In this document: positions 60,401-62,492 of the stretch, piece after piece | Layout: the number at the start of each line of letters is the position of its first letter | How positions within the stretch are numbered: the stretch's first letter is position 1 | Source of the DNA: Serinus canaria | Taxonomy: Eukaryota; Chordata; Aves; Passeriformes; Fringillidae | Assembly (NCBI RefSeq): GCF_022539315.1 | Contig: NC_066313.1 | Coordinates: forward strand, 66,033,934 to 66,097,933 | Length of the DNA stretch: 64,000 nucleotides | Reading direction: 5' to 3' | Position numbers and translations under genes: made by a program | The notes under the pieces: model-generated | Told to the model about the DNA's origin: nothing | The model's database searches: none | Seen by the model: only the letters and a program-made list of their open reading frames with translations

Positions 60401-62492
60401 TAATATACCAAGCATTTAACTACTAATAGGCATATTTATTAACACGTCTCTTCTTCAGACTGTTTTACCATTTTCTATTGAACACAAATGGGATATAACA
60501 GAGAAATAAATCTGCACAGTCTCAAAAAATCTACTCTTCAGTTAAGTATTTAAGCTGTGGATTTAGTTCTATGGTCCCCAAAGTACTACAAGACAAAAAT
60601 TAATGTTTACCCATAATATCTAACATGTGACTTTTTACTTCGTCAATAACCGTTTTATTGTCTTCAAGTTGAGTATCATTACCTTGCCTCCACTGAAACT
60701 TGCTGCGTTCCCACAGCCACTGATAACTGGTTTAGTTCACAAATTGAGTCTTTCAGTGGATTTAAACATGCTGAAAATATAGAACTCTAAGAGATGTGGG
60801 TGCTACTCTTATTTCTAATCTCCGCATAATTTAAGTAAGAACTGAACTAGCAAGATTTAAACAATCCTGCAGATGTGCAAAAGGCACAACTACAACCATC
60901 CAAGGTACTTCCTACATCATAAAAAAATGTGCCTGGCAAACACATGCTTCAATGTTAACTGGCTGTTAAGTTCTTGAATCTCAATTTTGGATGAAGACAT
61001 CCAAAGCAGAATGCATGTAGCTTTTAAAGATGTGATCCTATGAGATATCATCTTTTCCAGATGAATGTTGGCTAGCTGCTTCCCTGCATCAGTCTTACTT
61101 GTTTTGTGCTCAAACAATTCAAATATCATTAAGCTCTTGAACTCAGATGGAAGTTCATATTTCTCTCCCAATGCCAGCTAGCAAAGCTTTTGAATTGTTA
61201 TAGAAGAATTAGATGCTATGACTCCATGTTGGAACAAAGGCTTATTATCTACACTTGCTCAAAGACTGAAATAAATACAATTGGTCTGAATGTTTATGCC
61301 ATCTAAATAAACACCTTTATTTTGACCTCCCAAAATGTCAGAACTGAAAAGAATACCATTGCTCCTCCACCCCTTCTCTAGCGGTCTTAACCACTAATGC
61401 CTGACAGAAGAACAACAGTTTAAGACACACGCATATGGCAGCTGAATATGGCAAGGAAGTTACTCAGTCAACTGTTAAGTAGATGGAAGAAAGGGATTTA
61501 AGAGAGTAAAGAAACAAAACAGATTTAAATTCCCAAAGTATTATGAGATTGGAATGAGAATGATGCAAAAAAGGAAAGAAATTTTAAAAATGCAGGCAAG
61601 AGAACACGTTTGTTTTTGGCTTACTTGAACAAACCATCCAAAAATGTGAAGAATATTTATGGAAAACTAAAAACTGTTTTTCATTTACACAGAAAATAAG
61701 CATAATCAAATCTCCAGCCTTGCACAATATTTTAAAAAACTATTTATATATTACTATTTTAATAGCTATAATCCACACTTGCCTCCAAATAACATCATAG
61801 ACAGGATCCAGACACACACCAGAACCTTGAAGGTCTTCCTGCTCAGAATCATTGAATGTTTTGCAACTGCCATCTACTTTGTTTATCAGAAGACATTTAA
61901 AAGGAGGAGGTTCTGATATTGAAGCTGGTACCAAACCTAGATCAGGGAGCAAAAAGAGCAAACATGAAGACACCAGTCATTAATGCTTCATCCTTAGAAA
62001 ATGCCACTTTATACAGTGGGGAAGAACAGATATACTGCTACAACAAAAATACAAATGGTGGTAAGATTTAAATGCAGGTGAAGGTTAGACTTTCACATTA
62101 TTATTTTTAATAAAAACCACCTTTCTAAAGAAAGGATCATCATATGCAGTAAAACTAGAAGGCAAAAATATTTTGAGTCCATCCATGTACGTTTTTGACT
62201 TGTTGCTCCTCTATTGTTTACAAAACTGAACCACTTTCTTCTCCAGAACTTCTATAAGCATTTAAAATAATACAGAAAGGCCCTTGCCTATTATATGCCT
62301 GCTTGCAAATATCTCTGATGTAGCAAGCACATGAGAATTAATGAGAGCTTCGTCGATCCGGAGAAAAGTCTGGTCCCCGCTCGCTCCAATCCACGTAGCT
62401 TTGCGCCCATACTTGGAGCCTATGTTAGGCATAGGTGCTGGTTTTGCATTCCAGTAGGGCATATCCAGAATTGGTCTGCCAAGCTGACCTTT
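6258..62492 (-). CDS. MYCBP2: MYCBP2 internal segment, 36 spliced coding exons (E3 ubiquitin ligase)
   Basis: This is the overall gene entry; individual exons follow as e1-e36. Joining the 36 blocks gives about 1,773 codons with no stop, and each acceptor and donor phase matches its neighbour. The product matches vertebrate MYCBP2 (PAM/PHR1; Highwire in fly, RPM-1 in worm) throughout, in order: end of RCC1-like repeats (codons 1-68 of this segment), PHR1 (about 214-366), PHR2 (about 705-865), filamin-like domain (about 1245-1425), two SH3b-like units (about 1448-1530 and 1595-1675), and the start of a Ser/Pro-rich linker. Known of the family: a very large neuronal RING-Cys-relay ligase that works with FBXO45 and SKP1 and controls axon growth, synapse formation and axon degeneration. 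The catalytic C-terminus and N-terminus lie outside the window. The copy looks intact and under strong constraint. Confidence 0.97.
6536..6567. repeat. 10-bp hairpin upstream of e36
   Basis: TTTAGCCACA (6536-6545) and TGTGGCTAAA (6558-6567) are perfect reverse complements around a 12-nt loop. The inner bases can pair instead as CAACC/GGTTG. In the transcript it lies 117-148 nt before the e36 acceptor. Confidence 0.7.
6739..6756 (-). promoter_or_regulatory. Paired UGCAUG elements upstream of e36
   Basis: Two TGCATG hexamers on the transcript strand (6751-6756 and 6739-6744), 320-340 nt before the e36 acceptor. UGCAUG is the known Rbfox binding site and controls many neuronal exons; upstream sites often promote skipping. 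Function here is inferred. Confidence 0.4.
7588..7668 (+). mobile_element. CR1-type LINE, 5'-truncated 3' end
   Basis: The sequence running gacctaggtgat, aagatctcttccaacc, then cattctgtgattt has the layout of the 3' end of CR1 LINEs of birds and reptiles (gg-ttggac-taggtgatct ... ccttccaacc ... attctgtgatt). Only about 80 nt remain. It is inserted antisense to MYCBP2. It is the main non-gene evidence for a sauropsid source. Confidence 0.8.
9518..9523 (-). promoter_or_regulatory. UGCAUG element downstream of e35
   Basis: TGCATG on the transcript strand about 245 nt below the e35 donor. A second copy is at 9186-9191. e35 is a symmetric 126-nt exon, so an Rbfox-type role is possible but unproven. 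Confidence 0.35.
9767..9892 (-). CDS. MYCBP2: MYCBP2 e35: start of Ser/Pro-rich linker
   Basis: 126 nt, phase 1 to 1 (symmetric). Encodes [40 protein letters not shown] and NK plus one base. TPPPSPF holds possible proline-directed phosphorylation sites (inference). Acceptor tacag after a T-rich tract, donor AAG|GTATGT. Confidence 0.93.
9893..12530 (-). other. MYCBP2 intron e34-e35, GC-AG type
   Basis: 2,638 nt starting GCAAGT and ending tacag. A TGCATG on the minus strand lies at 12392-12397, about 134 nt below the GC donor. The sequence cctccaacccaaacc near 10385 is weakly reminiscent of a CR1 end, but too short to call. Confidence 0.8.
12392..12397 (-). promoter_or_regulatory. UGCAUG element downstream of the e34 GC donor
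   Basis: TGCATG on the transcript strand, about 134 nt below the GC donor of e34. Rbfox sites in this position usually favour use of the upstream exon; here it could support a non-canonical donor. Inference only. Confidence 0.3.
12531..12663 (-). CDS. MYCBP2: MYCBP2 e34: SH3b-like unit B, second half
   Basis: 133 nt, phase 0 to 1. Encodes [40 protein letters not shown] and RHED plus one base. The donor is GC (ATG|GCAAGT); the nearby GT at 12526-12525 would break the frame into e35. Confidence 0.94.
12664..13571 (-). other. MYCBP2 intron e33-e34
   Basis: 908 nt, GT-AG, phase 0. A 12-nt direct repeat (accaagatatac) recurs near 12985 and 13031. No other feature. Confidence 0.85.
13572..13796 (-). 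CDS. MYCBP2: MYCBP2 e33: linker and SH3b-like unit B, first half
   Basis: 225 nt, phase 0 to 0. Encodes [36 protein letters not shown], then unit B starting [20 protein letters not shown] and ending [10 protein letters not shown]. Unit B occupies the last 39 codons. The acceptor (ctcag) follows a 17-nt T homopolymer. Donor GAG|GTATGG. Confidence 0.95.
13808..13824 (-). repeat. T17 polypyrimidine tract before e33
   Basis: 17 consecutive A on the plus strand, so 17 U in the transcript, 11 nt upstream of the e33 exon start. It serves as the polypyrimidine tract of that acceptor. Confidence 0.85.
14500..15000 (-). mobile_element. Ancient degraded CR1/L3-like LINE fragment
   Basis: Read on the plus strand, parts resemble the antisense of an old amniote CR1/L3: a 3'-UTR-like stretch (ctgctggatgaagccagtgg, 14513-14532), then a segment whose minus-strand translation [13 protein letters not shown] resembles the RFKTNKRKYFFT motif near the end of the reverse-transcriptase ORF. 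There are many substitutions and an apparent internal deletion near 14890. Boundaries are approximate and the call rests on remembered family sequence. Confidence 0.55.
15749..15823 (-). CDS. MYCBP2: MYCBP2 e32: 25-codon probable cassette exon
   Basis: 75 nt, phase 0 to 0. Encodes [20 protein letters not shown] then ALPPK. Acceptor ctcag, donor AAG|GTGAGT. I recall human isoforms both with and without a closely similar peptide ([13 protein letters not shown]...) between PVD and the next exon, so this is probably alternatively spliced. Either form keeps the frame (PVD-ESRSN when skipped). It lies in the linker between the two SH3b-like units, between introns of 5,972 and 1,952 nt. Confidence 0.85.
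15824..21795 (-). other. MYCBP2 intron e31-e32, the longest complete intron
   Basis: 5,972 nt, GT-AG. Precedes the cassette exon e32. Small open frames (for example 17844-18125 on -) match nothing I recognise and have no supporting splice sites in the MYCBP2 frame. A 13-bp direct repeat (aagaaagcagtat) occurs near 19444 and 19480. Confidence 0.8.
21796..21936 (-). CDS. MYCBP2: MYCBP2 e31: SH3b-like unit A, second half
   Basis: 141 nt, phase 0 to 0. Encodes [40 protein letters not shown] and SLLVPVD. The N-D-D-G-V-W-L-R-L and T-E-A-W motifs match N-S-E-G-T-W-V-Q-M and G-E-A-W in e34. Acceptor catag, donor GAC|GTAAGT. A 5,972-nt intron follows. Confidence 0.95.
21937..22704 (-). other. MYCBP2 intron e30-e31
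   Basis: 768 nt, GT-AG, phase 0. It sits at the same aligned residue as the intron between e33 and e34. No other feature. Confidence 0.85.
22705..22821 (-). CDS. MYCBP2: MYCBP2 e30: SH3b-like unit A, first half
   Basis: 117 nt, exactly 39 codons, phase 0 to 0. Encodes [20 protein letters not shown] then [19 protein letters not shown]. The LRIRSHPSL...IGIVKVNG pattern resembles bacterial-type SH3 (SH3b) repeats. It aligns without gaps to the last 39 codons of e33, and both end on Glu at a phase-0 intron. Domain assignment is inference. Confidence 0.94.
24385..24406 (+). repeat. Short cacacag tandem repeat
   Basis: About three copies of a cacacag-like unit. Minor low-complexity tract in intron e29-e30. 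Confidence 0.6.
25671..25701. repeat. Perfect 13-bp inverted repeat
   Basis: TTCTAATTAAGAT (25671-25683), loop AATGA, then ATCTTAATTAGAA (25689-25701). The arms are perfectly complementary. Intronic (e29-e30). Confidence 0.85.
26096..26142 (+). repeat. A14-C7-A24 homopolymer block
   Basis: Runs of 14 A, 7 C and, after an AC step, 24 A, preceded by ccaaccaacc. Low-complexity sequence in intron e29-e30. It could be an old retro-insertion tail, but no insert body or target-site duplication is visible. Confidence 0.8.
26747..26844 (-). CDS. MYCBP2: MYCBP2 e29: end of filamin domain and linker
   Basis: 98 nt, phase 1 to 0. Encodes [20 protein letters not shown] then [13 protein letters not shown]. 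The [10 protein letters not shown] strand closes the filamin fold; the rest is a Pro-rich linker. Acceptor tatag; the donor is weak, AAG|GTTTGG. Confidence 0.93.
26845..28879 (-). other. MYCBP2 intron e28-e29
   Basis: 2,035 nt, GT-AG. A 100-codon plus-strand open frame at 28106-28408 is unrecognised. Nothing else seen. Confidence 0.8.
28880..28995 (-). CDS. MYCBP2: MYCBP2 e28: filamin-domain C-terminal strands
   Basis: 116 nt, phase 2 to 1. Encodes [20 protein letters not shown] then [18 protein letters not shown]. The [22 protein letters not shown] run is the typical filamin end pattern (G-x-Y-x...P-x-x-x-G-x-Y-x-I-x-V). Acceptor cctag, donor TAG|GTACTT. Confidence 0.95.
28996..29406 (-). 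other. MYCBP2 intron e27-e28
   Basis: 411 nt, GT-AG. No feature seen. Confidence 0.85.
29407..29462 (-). CDS. MYCBP2: MYCBP2 e27: 56-nt filamin-domain exon
   Basis: 56 nt, phase 0 to 2. Encodes [18 protein letters not shown] plus two bases of Arg. Acceptor tatag, donor GAG|GTAAGC. A small exon but fully framed with its neighbours. Confidence 0.92.
29463..31869 (-). other. MYCBP2 intron e26-e27
   Basis: 2,407 nt, GT-AG. No recognised repeat or RNA gene. Confidence 0.8.
31870..32082 (-). CDS. MYCBP2: MYCBP2 e26: filamin-like domain with polar insert
   Basis: 213 nt, phase 0 to 0. Starts [20 protein letters not shown], continues through a Ser/Pro-rich insert, and ends [20 protein letters not shown]. 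The insert (about 40 residues) separates the first strands from the rest of the domain. Acceptor tacag, donor AAG|GTAAGT. The frame happens to stay open about 80 codons upstream of the acceptor, but that part is intron. Confidence 0.94.
32083..33945 (-). other. MYCBP2 intron e25-e26 with a GC-richer block
   Basis: 1,863 nt, GT-AG. The part at about 32140-32650 is visibly richer in G+C than other introns here and stays open in several frames, but I recognise neither a coding nor a repeat family. The rest is AT-rich. Confidence 0.75.
33946..34090 (-). CDS. MYCBP2: MYCBP2 e25: filamin-like domain, first strands
   Basis: 145 nt, phase 2 to 0. Encodes [20 protein letters not shown], then [20 protein letters not shown] and PNMK. 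The [14 protein letters not shown] segment has the strand pattern of a filamin immunoglobulin-like repeat, though the boundary I recall for the human domain begins later, in e26. Acceptor tgtag, donor AAG|GTAATT. Confidence 0.94.
34330..34502 (-). CDS. MYCBP2: MYCBP2 e24: spacer before filamin domain
   Basis: 173 nt, phase 0 to 2. Encodes [40 protein letters not shown], and ends [14 protein letters not shown] plus two bases of Arg. The frame fixes the acceptor at aaaaag|GTG, after an A-rich run with the pyrimidine tract displaced upstream. Donor AAG|GTAAAA. Confidence 0.93.
34503..35190 (-). other. MYCBP2 intron e23-e24
   Basis: 688 nt, GT-AG. Has a tgcatgca palindrome at 34973-34980, about 210 nt downstream of the 50-nt exon e23, and the A-rich acceptor region of e24. 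Confidence 0.8.
35191..35240 (-). CDS. MYCBP2: MYCBP2 e23: 50-nt exon with tandem acceptor
   Basis: 50 nt, phase 1 to 0, the smallest exon found. Encodes [16 protein letters not shown] after completing the Gly codon. The acceptor is a CAGCAG tandem: the distal site (exon from 35240) gives PIGSEFEE, the proximal site (exon from 35243) would add one Ala and stay in frame. Donor CAG|GTATGC. The size is not a multiple of three, so skipping would shift the frame. Confidence 0.9.
35241..38197 (-). other. MYCBP2 intron e22-e23
   Basis: 2,957 nt, GT-AG with a tandem CAGCAG acceptor. Contains the near-perfect inverted repeat at 37560-37598, listed separately. No other feature. Confidence 0.85.
37560..37598. 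repeat. 19-bp near-perfect inverted repeat
   Basis: The left arm at 37560-37578 pairs with the right arm at 37580-37598 with one mismatch (T against G, a possible wobble pair in RNA) around a single central base. Intronic (e22-e23). It shares AATTAGAA and TAATGAATC with the hairpin at 25671. Confidence 0.85.
38198..38285 (-). CDS. MYCBP2: MYCBP2 e22: short helical exon
   Basis: 88 nt, phase 0 to 1. Encodes [20 protein letters not shown] then MKKDLALPI plus one base of Gly. The acceptor is ttgaag (A at -3). Donor TTG|GTAAAA. It precedes a 2,957-nt intron and the small exon e23. Confidence 0.93.
38286..39550 (-). other. MYCBP2 intron e21-e22
   Basis: 1,265 nt, GT donor and an AAG acceptor. 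Open frames inside, including 136 codons at 38560-38970, are not recognisable genes. Confidence 0.85.
39551..39669 (-). CDS. MYCBP2: MYCBP2 e21: conserved spacer
   Basis: 119 nt, phase 1 to 0. Encodes [20 protein letters not shown] then [19 protein letters not shown]. The acceptor is caaag, with A rather than pyrimidine at -3. Donor GAG|GTAAGG. Only a 299-nt intron separates it from e20. Confidence 0.94.
39969..40194 (-). CDS. MYCBP2: MYCBP2 e20: conserved globular spacer
   Basis: 226 nt, phase 0 to 1. Encodes [40 protein letters not shown], and ends [17 protein letters not shown] plus one base. The alternating pattern ([18 protein letters not shown]) suggests beta strands. Acceptor tttag, donor CAG|GTAATA. 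Confidence 0.95.
40195..41309 (-). other. MYCBP2 intron e19-e20
   Basis: 1,115 nt, GT-AG. Carries a T homopolymer (plus strand) at about 40243-40258, which is poly-A in the transcript 50-65 nt before e20. Confidence 0.85.
41310..41528 (-). CDS. MYCBP2: MYCBP2 e19: conserved spacer
   Basis: 219 nt, phase 0 to 0. Encodes [20 protein letters not shown], then [20 protein letters not shown] and ends [14 protein letters not shown]. The middle is a polar, probably disordered loop. Acceptor tacag, donor AAG|GTGAGC. Confidence 0.95.
41529..42672 (-). other. MYCBP2 intron e18-e19
   Basis: 1,144 nt, GT-AG. An AT-rich palindromic patch (attaatattt...aatattaat) lies at about 41876-41906. Confidence 0.8.
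42673..42773 (-). CDS. MYCBP2: MYCBP2 e18: hydrophobic helix spacer
   Basis: 101 nt, phase 1 to 0. Encodes [20 protein letters not shown] then [14 protein letters not shown]. The hydrophobic run [19 protein letters not shown] could be mistaken for a membrane segment, but in this cytosolic protein it is more likely a buried helix. Acceptor tttag, donor AAG|GTATAC. Confidence 0.94.
42774..43536 (-). other. MYCBP2 intron e17-e18
   Basis: 763 nt, GT-AG. No feature seen. Confidence 0.85.
43537..43679 (-). CDS. MYCBP2: MYCBP2 e17: spacer after PHR2
   Basis: 143 nt, phase 2 to 1. Encodes [20 protein letters not shown] then [20 protein letters not shown] and HRALAVD. Likely helical. Acceptor tccag, donor ATG|GTAAGG. 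It follows the 2.5-kb intron from e16. Confidence 0.94.
43680..46204 (-). other. MYCBP2 intron e16-e17
   Basis: 2,525 nt with a weak GTTTGT donor. It holds a 14-bp tandem duplication (atgtctgtctttcc) at 45168-45195 and a tgcatgca palindrome near 44166. The 44.3-45.1 kb part reads as unique sequence; I could not assign it to a repeat family. Confidence 0.8.
45168..45195 (+). repeat. 14-bp tandem duplication
   Basis: Two adjacent copies of atgtctgtctttcc with one mismatch in the last base. Intronic (e16-e17). Confidence 0.75.
46205..46383 (-). CDS. MYCBP2: MYCBP2 e16: end of PHR domain 2
   Basis: 179 nt, phase 0 to 2. Encodes [40 protein letters not shown], and ends [13 protein letters not shown] with two bases of Arg. 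It ends TACAG|GTTTGT, a weak donor with T at +3 and +4. The final Arg codon is split in phase 2, as at the end of PHR1 in e8. Confidence 0.95.
46384..46922 (-). other. MYCBP2 intron e15-e16
   Basis: 539 nt, GT-AG. No feature seen. Confidence 0.85.
46923..47054 (-). CDS. MYCBP2: MYCBP2 e15: PHR domain 2, middle
   Basis: 132 nt, phase 0 to 0. Encodes [20 protein letters not shown] then [20 protein letters not shown] and VPLK. Acceptor atcag, donor AAG|GTAAAT. Confidence 0.95.
47055..47793 (-). other. MYCBP2 intron e14-e15
   Basis: 739 nt, GT-AG. No feature seen. Confidence 0.85.
47794..48000 (-). CDS. MYCBP2: MYCBP2 e14: PHR domain 2, first half
   Basis: 207 nt, phase 0 to 0. Encodes [40 protein letters not shown], then [20 protein letters not shown] and EVLVDD. 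The NRFTK and VYGGGG motifs correspond to NRFES and LFGGRG in PHR1. Acceptor ctacag, donor GAT|GTAAGT. Confidence 0.96.
48001..48827 (-). other. MYCBP2 intron e13-e14
   Basis: 827 nt, GT-AG, AT-rich. No feature seen. Confidence 0.85.
48828..49019 (-). CDS. MYCBP2: MYCBP2 e13: helical spacer before PHR2
   Basis: 192 nt, phase 0 to 0. Encodes [40 protein letters not shown], and ends [14 protein letters not shown]. Acceptor ctacag, donor GAG|GTAAAG. Confidence 0.95.
49020..50656 (-). other. MYCBP2 intron e12-e13
   Basis: 1,637 nt, GT-AG. A low-complexity tatt/att tract lies at about 50080-50150. Nothing else recognised. Confidence 0.85.
50657..50878 (-). CDS. MYCBP2: MYCBP2 e12: helical spacer
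   Basis: 222 nt, phase 0 to 0. Encodes [40 protein letters not shown], and ends [15 protein letters not shown]. Acceptor tttag, donor CAG|GTGAGG. The second half is locally GC-richer than the flanking introns, as expected of a constrained exon. Confidence 0.95.
50879..51826 (-). other. MYCBP2 intron e11-e12
   Basis: 948 nt, GT-AG. No repeat or RNA gene recognised. Confidence 0.85.
51827..52101 (-). CDS. MYCBP2: MYCBP2 e11: helical spacer (longest exon in window)
   Basis: 275 nt, phase 1 to 0. Encodes [20 protein letters not shown], a [20 protein letters not shown] stretch, and ends [17 protein letters not shown]. Acceptor ttctag, donor CAG|GTACAT. Strongly conserved, with no catalytic motif; predicted helical by its heptad-like leucine spacing. 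Confidence 0.95.
52102..52709 (-). other. MYCBP2 intron e10-e11
   Basis: 608 nt, GT-AG, AT-rich. No feature seen. Confidence 0.85.
52710..52902 (-). CDS. MYCBP2: MYCBP2 e10: helical spacer
   Basis: 193 nt, phase 0 to 1. Encodes [20 protein letters not shown], then the leucine-rich [20 protein letters not shown], ending [12 protein letters not shown] plus one base. The pattern suggests packed alpha helices. Acceptor aaatag, donor CAG|GTATTC. Confidence 0.94.
52903..53718 (-). other. MYCBP2 intron e9-e10
   Basis: 816 nt, GT-AG. Contains an A homopolymer at about 53565-53580. Nothing else recognised. Confidence 0.8.
53719..53815 (-). CDS. MYCBP2: MYCBP2 e9: linker after PHR1
   Basis: 97 nt, phase 2 to 0. 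Encodes [20 protein letters not shown] then [12 protein letters not shown]. It starts polar, then turns amphipathic. Acceptor ttccag, donor GTG|GTGAGT. Homology fixes the end two bases past an alternative reading of the same GT-rich string. Confidence 0.93.
53816..55020 (-). other. MYCBP2 intron e8-e9
   Basis: 1,205 nt, GT-AG. An open frame of 149 codons lies on the plus strand at 54193-54642, but it has no recognised similarity. A T/G-rich low-complexity tract is at about 53873-53935. Confidence 0.8.
55021..55104 (-). CDS. MYCBP2: MYCBP2 e8: end of PHR domain 1
   Basis: 84 nt, phase 2 to 2 (symmetric). Encodes [20 protein letters not shown] then QIPQLLY and two bases of Arg. The exon ends TACAG|GTAATA, splitting the last Arg codon of the PHR domain exactly as e16 does at the end of PHR2. 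Confidence 0.95.
55185..55319 (-). CDS. MYCBP2: MYCBP2 e7: PHR domain 1
   Basis: 135 nt, phase 2 to 2 (symmetric). Encodes [20 protein letters not shown] then [20 protein letters not shown] and TTDDG. The reading frame selects the first of two overlapping AG acceptors (cccag|AGAG). Donor TGG|GTATAT. The intron to e8 is only 80 nt, the shortest in the window. Confidence 0.95.
55320..56213 (-). other. MYCBP2 intron e6-e7 with AT palindromes
   Basis: 894 nt, GT-AG. Around 55590-55655 there is a cluster of ttaa-type palindromes such as aagttaaattaactt and a related copy, which could fold or slip. No other feature. Confidence 0.8.
56214..56305 (-). CDS. MYCBP2: MYCBP2 e6: PHR domain 1, acidic loop
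   Basis: 92 nt, phase 0 to 2. Encodes [20 protein letters not shown] then [10 protein letters not shown] and two bases of Arg. Acceptor caccag, donor TAG|GTAAGA. The acidic loop joins two strands of the PHR sandwich. Confidence 0.95.
56306..57894 (-). other. MYCBP2 intron e5-e6
   Basis: 1,589 nt, GT-AG. The part around 57420-57670 is somewhat richer in G+C than its surroundings but has no recognised motif. Confidence 0.85.
57895..58022 (-). CDS. MYCBP2: MYCBP2 e5: PHR domain 1 core
   Basis: 128 nt, phase 1 to 0. Encodes [20 protein letters not shown] and the glycine-rich [21 protein letters not shown], a hallmark of PHR domains. I recall Ser in human where this copy has Cys in RFCAD. Acceptor ctgcag, donor AAG|GTAGGA. 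Confidence 0.96.
58112..58237 (-). CDS. MYCBP2: MYCBP2 e4: entry to PHR domain 1
   Basis: 126 nt, phase 1 to 1 (symmetric). Encodes [20 protein letters not shown] and then [17 protein letters not shown] with one base of Ser. The VNRFE motif marks the start of the first PHR beta-sandwich. Donor AAA|GTATGT. The next intron is only 89 nt. Confidence 0.95.
58238..59293 (-). other. MYCBP2 intron e3-e4
   Basis: 1,056 nt, GT-AG. Contains an A homopolymer near 58846-58858 and otherwise AT-rich unique sequence. Confidence 0.85.
59294..59466 (-). CDS. MYCBP2: MYCBP2 e3: conserved linker before PHR1
   Basis: 173 nt, phase 2 to 1. Encodes [20 protein letters not shown] followed by the [19 protein letters not shown] stretch, ending [10 protein letters not shown] plus one base of Gly. 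Acceptor ctctag, donor TAG|GTATAC. Almost every residue matches the vertebrate family as I recall it. Confidence 0.95.
59467..61782 (-). other. MYCBP2 intron e2-e3, GC-AG type
   Basis: 2,316 nt starting GCAAGT and ending ctctag. Open frames inside (for example 59806-60030 on +) match nothing I know and lack splice or start context. No repeat family recognised. Confidence 0.85.
61783..61936 (-). CDS. MYCBP2: MYCBP2 e2: linker after RCC1 region
   Basis: 154 nt, phase 1 to 2. Encodes [19 protein letters not shown], then a segment ending in [10 protein letters not shown] and two bases of Arg. The acceptor is ctag. The donor is again GC (GAG|GCAAGT); using the GT four bases further on would break the frame into e3. 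It follows e1 across a short 351-nt intron. Confidence 0.93.
61937..62287 (-). other. MYCBP2 intron e1-e2, GC-AG type
   Basis: 351 nt starting GCAAGG and ending ctag. No other feature seen. Confidence 0.85.
62288..62492 (-). CDS. MYCBP2: MYCBP2 e1: last RCC1-like repeat
   Basis: 205 nt, phase 0 to 1. It opens with [15 protein letters not shown]; the GQLG motif is typical of RCC1 propeller blades. It continues through [19 protein letters not shown] to [10 protein letters not shown] plus the first base of Gly. The acceptor is a normal cag. The donor is G|GCAAGG, a GC rather than GT donor: frame and homology demand this end, and no GT site fits. The RCC1-like region of this family is a protein-interaction propeller. 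Confidence 0.93.
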
